Assembly (NCBI GenBank): GCA_963926925.1
Contig: CAWUZD010000052.1
Coordinates: forward strand, 1-27,174
Source: Paralactobacillus_A sp963926925
GTDB taxonomy: Bacteria; Bacillota; Bacilli; Lactobacillales; Lactobacillaceae
Direction of reading: 5' to 3'
Length of the DNA: 27,174 nt
In this document: positions 22,357 through 27,174 of the stretch, piece by piece
Layout: each line of letters starts with the position of its first letter
How positions within the stretch are numbered: the first letter of the stretch is position 1
Notes under the pieces: model-generated
Database searches by the model: none
Told to the model about the DNA's origin: nothing
The model's input: the letters and a program-made list of their open reading frames with translations, nothing else
Translations under genes and position numbers: made by a program

Positions 22357-23343
22357 ATGACTGCATTAGCTACTTCGATTCAAAGTGTTTTAACTATTGT
22401 GGTTATTATCGTCCTTGGTTACTTCTTACAAGTCAAAGGATGGTTTGGAGAAGATTTTGGGAGCACAATCTCTAAGTTCTTAATGAACATTGCTTTGCCA
22501 GCATCCATTTTCATCTCCGTACTACAACGGTTAACATTGAATAAGTTAATTAGCCTATCATCAGGGTTAGTTTACGGATTTGGTTCAGTAGCCATTGGAT
22601 ACGTAATCGCATTTATCTTAGTATGGTTATTAAAAGTTAAACGTGGTCGGCGTGGTACATTCATTAATATGTTCGTTAACGCGAATACTATCTTTATTGG
22701 TTTACCATTAAACATGGCATTGTTCGGTAATAATGCCGTTCCATATTTCTTAATGTACTATGTTGTTAACACCGTATCTACATGGACTTTGGGGGCATTT
22801 TTAATGAGTTGGGATGATCCAACTCGTAATAAGGACGACCGGAAGAAGAATGGGACATTCAATTGGAAGAAGTTATTACCAGCACCATTGCTCGGCTTCT
22901 TAGTTGCATTGGTATTCTTATTCTTACGGATTCCATTGGTACATGTTGCTTCATTGAAATTCGTTGTGCAATCATTAACATATGTTGGTAACTTAGTAAC
23001 ACCATTATCATTGATCTATATTGGTATTGTTTTAGCTAAGGCTGGCTTTAAGACATTACGCTTTGACCGTGATACTATCGTAGCATTGTTAGGACGTTTT
23101 GCTTTAGCACCATCCCTTATCACTGGCTTAATTGTTTTAGGTATGCATATGGGCTTCCAAGTACCAGCCCTTGAAATGAAGACCTTAATCATTCAAGCCG
23201 CTGCACCAGGGTTGGCCGTATTACCAATCTTAGCAACACAAGGTCATGGTGATGTTAAGTTCGCAACTAACGTTGTTACCTTATCAACGGTATTATTCGT
23301 TGTTGTCGTACCAATTATCATGATGTTAATCCAAGGAATTTAA
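22357..23343 (+). CDS. mleP: Malate/lactate permease, AEC transporter family (MleP)
   Basis: The protein has 328 residues with about ten hydrophobic helices in two inverted halves, typical of the auxin efflux carrier (AEC) family. Signs are F-L-M-N-I-A-L-P-A-S-I-F and N-A-N-T-I-F-I-G-L-P-L-N-M-A-L-F-G-N in the first half, and P-L-S-L-I-Y-I-G-I-V-L-A in the second. A-A-A-P-G-L-A-V-L-P-I-L-A follows. The crossed unwound helices (N-A-N-T and A-P-G-L) bind substrate. Placement directly behind malolactic enzyme marks it as the malate importer/lactate exporter whose exchange drives the proton motive gain of malolactic fermentation. GGGG lies nine bases before ATG 22357. The unit ends in a perfect terminator hairpin. 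Confidence 0.88.
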   Translation: MTALATSIQSVLTIVVIIVLGYFLQVKGWFGEDFGSTISKFLMNIALPASIFISVLQRLTLNKLISLSSGLVYGFGSVAIGYVIAFILVWLLKVKRGRRGTFINMFVNANTIFIGLPLNMALFGNNAVPYFLMYYVVNTVSTWTLGAFLMSWDDPTRNKDDRKKNGTFNWKKLLPAPLLGFLVALVFLFLRIPLVHVASLKFVVQSLTYVGNLVTPLSLIYIGIVLAKAGFKTLRFDRDTIVALLGRFALAPSLITGLIVLGMHMGFQVPALEMKTLIIQAAAPGLAVLPILATQGHGDVKFATNVVTLSTVLFVVVVPIIMMLIQGI

Positions 23344-23353
23344 TAATCGGTAT

Positions 23354-23381
23354 AAGCACCGTTTCTTAAGAAACGGTGCTT
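23354..23381 (+). terminator. Intrinsic terminator of the mle operon
   Basis: AAGCACCGTTTC pairs perfectly with GAAACGGTGCTT around TTAA and is followed by T-rich sequence. Confidence 0.9.
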
Positions 23382-23472
23382 CTTTGTTTTTTAATTTTTA
23401 TTAGAAAGATGATCTTGTATAGTAAAATTTAGTTATATTAATACTAAATTTAAACAAAAGGAAATAAATATT

Positions 23473-24162
23473 ATGAAAAAGATATTATCGATAGCGGCAA
23501 TTCTTGAATTGGAATGATACTTACAGCTTGTCATAATAATAATCAGCAAACTAGTAATAAAAAATCTTCACAAACAGTAAGTAGTACTTTAAAAGCAAGC
23601 TCTTTAAAAGCTTCTGCAAGTAGTATGAATGCTAATTCATCTATATATAACAGTAGTTCTCTTGATGCTTCAAGTAGTGAATCTTTTAATAGTCAAAAAG
23701 AAGGGAATAATACATCCACAACTACTGCAACAACTAAAACTAATAATAGTAATTCTTCAGTTACTAAGCAAACTCAGTCGGAAACTACAACACAGTCATA
23801 TAGTAATGATGCTATTGCAATGGCTGCTTATGATGCTAGTTATAATCAAATATTATGGTAATGGTAACCATGTTTATGGTAGTGCTGTATATATGTCACA
23901 AAATAATGGTCAATATATTATTGGTCAAGGCACAGCTGATTCAACTGCAACGATTACTATTAATGGTAATAATGTAACAACTAGTTTTCCAGTTATTAAA
24001 GACGCTAAGGCAGTTAGTTATGATACCCAAACTTTTAATATTAACCAATTAATGAATCAACAGTATCAGACGACGACACAAAAGAATTATATTAATAGTA
24101 TGATTAGTGATGGTTATAATAATATGAATCAACTTAACAAAGTACCACATCCACAAAATTAA
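23473..24162 (+). pseudogene. Ser/Thr/Asn-rich lipoprotein gene with two compensating frameshifts
   Basis: ATG 23473 (GGAAATAAAT upstream) encodes M-K-K-I-L-S-I-A-A-I-L-E-L and then a stop. One missing base at GG 23511-23512 puts it in frame with G-M-I-L-T-A-C, a lipobox with the modified Cys. A Ser/Asn/Thr-rich linker follows to Y-N-Q, where the frame ends at 23861. One extra A (23848-23850) is the second break. Beyond it the frame resumes as Y-Y-G-N-G-N-H-V-Y-G-S-A-V-Y-M, then a small domain with I-I-G-Q-G-T-A-D...I-T-I-N-G-N and S-Y-D-T-Q-T-F-N-I, ending at 24162. The two indels cancel: 690 bases give about 229 residues. I do not recognise the C-terminal domain. It would have been a surface lipoprotein, on its own transcript before a terminator. 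Confidence 0.7.
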
Positions 24163-24172
24163 TTAGTGCGTT

Positions 24173-24211
24173 AAAAATAAGCATTGCTTTCAATAAGTAA
24201 TGCTTATTTTT
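24173..24211 (+). terminator. Intrinsic terminator
   Basis: AAAAATAAGCATT (24173-24185) and AATGCTTATTTTT (24199-24211) form a 13-bp stem after the lipoprotein remnant. Confidence 0.8.
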
Positions 24212-24240
24212 TAATTTTTAAATATAAAAACTATAATATA

Positions 24241-24269
24241 TTGACACTTGTAAACATATTAATTACAAT
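24241..24269 (+). promoter_or_regulatory. Copper operon promoter with cop box
   Basis: TTGACA (24241-24246), exactly 17 bp, then TACAAT (24264-24269). GACACTTGTA at 24243-24252 matches the CopY cop box TACAnnTGTA at seven of eight fixed positions and overlaps the -35. CopY would thus repress by blocking polymerase until copper displaces zinc. Only one box is evident, whereas E. hirae has two. Confidence 0.75.
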
Positions 24270-24300
24270 ACTTATAAAATTATTTGAAAGGAGCACAATT

Positions 24301-24747
24301 ATGGACGTTAGTGATATTAATATTTCACCAGCCGAATGGGAGGTCATGCGGATAGTGTGGACCTTAGGTAGTGCTGGCAGTACTGAAATTATTCATATTC
24401 TCCAGCAACAAAAACAGTGGAGTGAATCCACAATTAAAACCTTATTACGCCGGCAAGTCCAAAAAGGACTGTTAACAACAACGCGGCAGGGACGGCGTTT
24501 TATTTATACCGCAACGATTGCTGAAAAAAAGATGCTTGAATTAGCCGCTGCTAATTTTTTTAACAACTTGTGTGATATGCAAAAAGGGCACTTATTAATC
24601 GAACTAGCGCAACAATCACCACTAAGCAAAACTGATATTCAGCAGTTAATTGCCGTTTTACAACAAAAGTTACCAAATGCGCCGGACAAAGTCGCCTGCA
24701 ATTGTTTACCACAACAGTGTCAGTATTGTGCTCAGGAGGAACATTAA
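24301..24747 (+). CDS. copY: Copper-responsive repressor CopY (BlaI/MecI-type)
   Basis: The protein has 148 residues from ATG 24301 (AAAGGAG seven bases upstream). Residues 7-75 form the winged helix: I-S-P-A-E-W-E-V-M-R-I-V-W, S-T-E-I-I-H-I-L, W-S-E-S-T-I-K-T-L-L-R-R-Q-V-Q-K-G-L-L and G-R-R-F-I-Y-T. The C-terminus has C133-N-C135-L-P-Q-Q-C140-Q-Y-C143, the CopY metal hook, but with C-x2-C where E. hirae has C-x-C. Zinc keeps CopY on DNA; Cu(I) releases it. It leads the operon, overlaps the next start by one base (TAATG) and faces a cop box in its own promoter. An upstream in-frame extension to 24184 lacks an initiation site and overlaps the promoter, so it was discarded. Confidence 0.92.
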   Translation: MDVSDINISPAEWEVMRIVWTLGSAGSTEIIHILQQQKQWSESTIKTLLRRQVQKGLLTTTRQGRRFIYTATIAEKKMLELAAANFFNNLCDMQKGHLLIELAQQSPLSKTDIQQLIAVLQQKLPNAPDKVACNCLPQQCQYCAQEEH

Positions 24748-25139
24748 TGATAGTTAACATAATTACCCTAATTGTAGCAAGCGGGTTAATTGCCTTTATT
24801 ATTTGGTGGTTCTTTGGTAAGCATCATGAACAAACCCAGCAAGCAACCTTAGCACAGCATAACAAGCAACAAGTTGCCACAATTGTTGTTAAGGGCGGCT
24901 ATTCACCGCAAACATTAGTTCTACAAGCTGGCATCCCCGCTCAAGTTAACTTTGACATGCAGGATGCAACGGCTTGTTTAGCGCATGTTGTTTTTGAAAA
25001 ATTAGGAATTGATAAGGATCTTACCAAGCAAAAAATTACCACAATTAATATTCCTACTAATCATCCCGGTGAAATTGATTACGCATGTGGGATGAATATG
25101 TTCCATGGCAAAATTTTAATTAAAAAAAGAGGCAATTAA
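24747..25139 (+). CDS. Membrane-anchored cupredoxin-like copper protein
   Basis: The protein has 130 residues from ATG 24747, which overlaps the copY stop and has AGGAGG eight bases upstream. Residues 3-24 are one hydrophobic helix, followed by G-K-H-H and a Gln-rich linker. The cupredoxin domain (about 42-127) reads A-T-I-V-V-K-G-G-Y-S-P-Q-T-L-V-L-Q-A-G-I-P-A and T-A-C-L-A-H-V-V-F. It ends [18 protein letters not shown], with Cys, Met and His placed as copper ligands. Lys and His directly after the helix would by the positive-inside rule put the domain in the cytoplasm, but extracytoplasmic orientation is not excluded. It is second in the copper operon and overlaps the next gene's start. Likely role: binding Cu and handing it to the ATPase. 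Confidence 0.82.
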   Translation: MIVNIITLIVASGLIAFIIWWFFGKHHEQTQQATLAQHNKQQVATIVVKGGYSPQTLVLQAGIPAQVNFDMQDATACLAHVVFEKLGIDKDLTKQKITTINIPTNHPGEIDYACGMNMFHGKILIKKRGN

Positions 25140-25462
25140 TGATGAATTTAAGAAATTTATTTGCAAAGCATCGTAATAATGTTGTTATTAAGGATAATGA
25201 ACAAATTGCGACCATCAAAGTTACTAACAACGGTTATGAACCCCAAGTTACCAAATTACAAAAGGACATCCCTGCTAAACTAGTTTTTAATCGTACCAAT
25301 GAATCAATGTGCTTAGCTCAGGTCCAATCACAAGCATTATCCTTCCAAAAGGATTTGCCTTTGCAACAAGATGTGGTTATTCCCATTAAGACTAACCAAG
25401 TAGGTGAATTTGACTATACATGCGGAATGAACATGTTTCATGGTAAGGTGATGATTAAATAA
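25139..25462 (+). CDS. Soluble cupredoxin-like copper protein
   Basis: The protein has 107 residues (106 if the second ATG, 25142, is used). The cupredoxin core (about 22-107) aligns with the preceding gene: [45 protein letters not shown]. There is no signal peptide or membrane helix, and the head (1-20) is basic, so it should be cytoplasmic, unlike ordinary exported cupredoxins. It overlaps both neighbours by one base, so it is tightly coupled to the ATPase gene. The His of the first gene's C-L-A-H becomes Gln here, so ligand sets differ. It is probably a tandem-duplicate copper chaperone. Confidence 0.82.
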   Translation: MMNLRNLFAKHRNNVVIKDNEQIATIKVTNNGYEPQVTKLQKDIPAKLVFNRTNESMCLAQVQSQALSFQKDLPLQQDVVIPIKTNQVGEFDYTCGMNMFHGKVMIK

Positions 25463-27174
25463 TGCGTTTATCAAGTATGCAACGGTTTATAATCGCGTTA
25501 ATTTTAGCCATTCCCATGTTAATCCAAATGATTTTAATGCCATGGCACTGGGTAATGCCACATTATGATTTAATTGCCTTTATTACGACAACTTTAATTA
25601 TGATCATTGCCGCTGTGCCATATTGGCAAAGTGCATGGGCAGCTTTCAAACACCACCAGGCCAATATGAACACCTTAGTAGCCGTGGGCACGGCGGTAGC
25701 CTACTTTTATTCGATCTTTGCGATGCTTACCCATCGTGATGTTTATTTTGAAAGTGCGGCTTACATTACAGTTTTTATTACCTTAGGGGATGCTTTAGAA
25801 GAACGCATGCACCGTAATGCTTCCCATGCTTTGGAAAAATTATTAGCATTGCAAGTAACAACGGCCGAGGTGTTACAAGGTAATCATTATGTTAAATTGC
25901 CACTAGCCCAAGTTAAAGTCGGTGATATTATCCGTGTCCGTCCGGGTCAAAAAATTCCCGTTGATGGCACTATTATTAGTGGCCAAACAACCATTAATGA
26001 AGCCATGATTACAGGTGAAAGTACGCCAGTAATGAAAACAACAGGTGATGATGTCATTGGAACAACGCTTAATCAAACGGGCGTTATTACTTTTAAGGCT
26101 ACTAAAGTTGGGCAAGATACGATGTTAGCGCAAATTGTAGCGCTAGTTAAAAAAGCCCAAACTAGTCATGCACCAATTCAAAACTTAACTGATAAAATTG
26201 CCAACATCTTTGTGCCCGTGGTGTTAATCATTGCTATCTTAACCTTTACGATTTGGAAGGTAATTTTTAGTGTGAGTGCAGTGCAGGCCATGTTGTTTGC
26301 AGTAGCAGTAATTGTAATTGCTTGTCCATGTGCTTTAGGCTTAGCAACACCAACTGCATTAATGGTCGGGACTGCTCGCGCTGCCCGGTTAGGTGTTTTA
26401 ATTAAAAATGGTCAGGCCTTAGAAACCATTAATCATGTTAATACCATTGTTTTTGATAAAACGGGGACGATTACGGTTGGCAAGCCAGTAGTTACTGATA
26501 TTATTGGTAATAAACAACAAGTGTTACAAATTGCGGCTAGTTTGGAAAACGATGCTAATCATCCCTTAGCAAATGCCATTATGCAATGTGCCCAGGCTAA
26601 TCAAATCAATACTTTGGCAATTAATGACTTCACCAATATTGAAGGTGAGGGCGTTAAAGCTACTATTAATCAGCAAACGGCTTATGTTGGTAATCAAAAA
26701 TTACTAAAAGCAGCAATGCCAATTAGTGCGGCGTGGCAAGTACAAATTACTAAGTTACAACAAGCCGCAAAAACCGTTGTTATTGTTGGACTAAATCAAC
26801 AAATTATCGGACTAATTGCGATTCAAGATGCACCCAAGTCTGATGCCACGGCGGCAATTGCAGCATTACAAACACAAGGCTTACATGTTGTTATGTTAAC
26901 GGGCGATAATGAACAAGTGGCGACGGCAATTGCCCAACAAGTTGGCATTAATCAAGTAATTGCCAATGTGTTGCCAAGTGAAAAAGCCAATGTTATTACT
27001 AATTTTCAAAAAGATGGCCCAGTAGCATTTGTTGGGGATGGTATTAATGACGCCCCGGCATTAACAACGGCTGATGTTGGAATCGCCATGGGTGCGGGTA
27101 GCGATATTGCTATTGAAGCTGGTGAAATTGTATTAATGCAAAATAACTTATTTAGTGTGGTTAAGGCAATGATC
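25462..27174 (+). CDS. copA: Copper-translocating P1B-type ATPase, partial, lacking N-terminal metal domain
   Basis: ATG 25462 overlaps the preceding stop; 571 residues are visible and the frame is open at the right edge. There is no HMA (GMxCxxC) domain: the protein begins near the first membrane helices (about 9-27, 36-54, 70-90, 94-110). The core motifs are T184-G-E-S, C288-P-C290 in the transport helix (with A-L-G-L-A-T-P), D332-K-T-G phosphorylation site, H367-P, G481-D-N and G525-D-G-I-N-D-A-P. CPC points to Cu(I) rather than the CPH of CopB, so I use copA. It should export copper under CopY control. Only the last helices are missing from the window. The two cupredoxins upstream may stand in for the missing metal-binding domain. 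Confidence 0.92.
   Translation, partial: MRLSSMQRFIIALILAIPMLIQMILMPWHWVMPHYDLIAFITTTLIMIIAAVPYWQSAWAAFKHHQANMNTLVAVGTAVAYFYSIFAMLTHRDVYFESAAYITVFITLGDALEERMHRNASHALEKLLALQVTTAEVLQGNHYVKLPLAQVKVGDIIRVRPGQKIPVDGTIISGQTTINEAMITGESTPVMKTTGDDVIGTTLNQTGVITFKATKVGQDTMLAQIVALVKKAQTSHAPIQNLTDKIANIFVPVVLIIAILTFTIWKVIFSVSAVQAMLFAVAVIVIACPCALGLATPTALMVGTARAARLGVLIKNGQALETINHVNTIVFDKTGTITVGKPVVTDIIGNKQQVLQIAASLENDANHPLANAIMQCAQANQINTLAINDFTNIEGEGVKATINQQTAYVGNQKLLKAAMPISAAWQVQITKLQQAAKTVVIVGLNQQIIGLIAIQDAPKSDATAAIAALQTQGLHVVMLTGDNEQVATAIAQQVGINQVIANVLPSEKANVITNFQKDGPVAFVGDGINDAPALTTADVGIAMGAGSDIAIEAGEIVLMQNNLFSVVKAMI

Noticed and set aside
18447..24162. The frameshifts as evidence of poor sequence quality
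   Set aside because: They fall in short GG/GGG or AA/AAA runs, so error is possible, but long neighbours (sbcC, lysP, mleA) have none. Real decay is the simpler reading, though reads should be checked.
24184..24300. N-terminal extension of copY
   Set aside because: The extension would cover the promoter and cop box; ATG 24301 has AAAGGAG and matches CopY starts.
24702..24746. Earlier start for the first cupredoxin inside copY
   Set aside because: ATG 24747 has AGGAGG at the right distance and puts the membrane helix at the N-terminus.
1..27174. tRNA, rRNA, CRISPR arrays, insertion sequences or phage integrase genes
   Set aside because: I looked for these and saw none: no cloverleaf with conserved T-loop, no regular repeats and spacers, and no transposase or integrase motifs in any open frame.

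Overview
The window looks like chromosome from a low-GC Firmicute of the lactic acid bacteria, most likely a Lactobacillaceae member; the genus cannot be fixed from sequence alone. The signs are strong AT bias, AAGGAGG ribosome sites, a complete malolactic module (mleR, malolactic enzyme, permease), an LP(Q)TG surface adhesin, a LysP-type permease, a GRP sugar transporter and a CopY-controlled copper operon.

Left end (1-4.6 kb) is an accessory, defence-flavoured strip. It holds the start of a type I restriction specificity gene (hsdS, minus strand, running off the left edge), two or three small membrane ORFs of unknown role, a free-standing NUMOD4-type protein, a decayed McrB-N (DUF3578) gene with three frame breaks, two tandem Spx/ArsC-like proteins that keep only the second cysteine of CXXC, and an apparently intact Mrr-type restriction endonuclease. 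A five-run G-quadruplex motif sits where the -35 region of the first small gene should be.

The middle (4.6-19.4 kb) carries housekeeping and surface genes, mostly as separate units closed by clear intrinsic terminators: a 51-residue membrane peptide, a GRP sugar transporter, a YpgQ-like HD phosphohydrolase, LysP, the SbcD-SbcC nuclease pair (SbcC with an extremely glutamine-rich coiled coil), a glycerophosphodiester phosphodiesterase, a collagen-binding/Cna-B adhesin, a DUF4396 membrane protein, acetate kinase, a short-chain dehydrogenase and an LCP (LytR-CpsA-Psr) gene broken by one extra G.

Right end (19.4-27.2 kb): MleR is divergent from malolactic enzyme and an AEC-type malate/lactate permease, which together decarboxylate L-malate to L-lactate and exchange the acids. 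A doubly frameshifted lipoprotein gene follows. Last comes a copper operon: copY, a membrane-anchored cupredoxin, a soluble cupredoxin and a CPC-type copper ATPase that runs off the edge. The ATPase has no N-terminal HMA metal-binding domain, and the four genes overlap or nearly overlap, so the two cupredoxins may be its metal-delivery domains supplied in trans.

A recurring theme is gene decay: three genes are broken by small indels, and the adhesin's sorting tail may be truncated by another. Long neighbours such as sbcC, mleA and lysP read without interruption, which argues for real decay rather than poor sequence quality.
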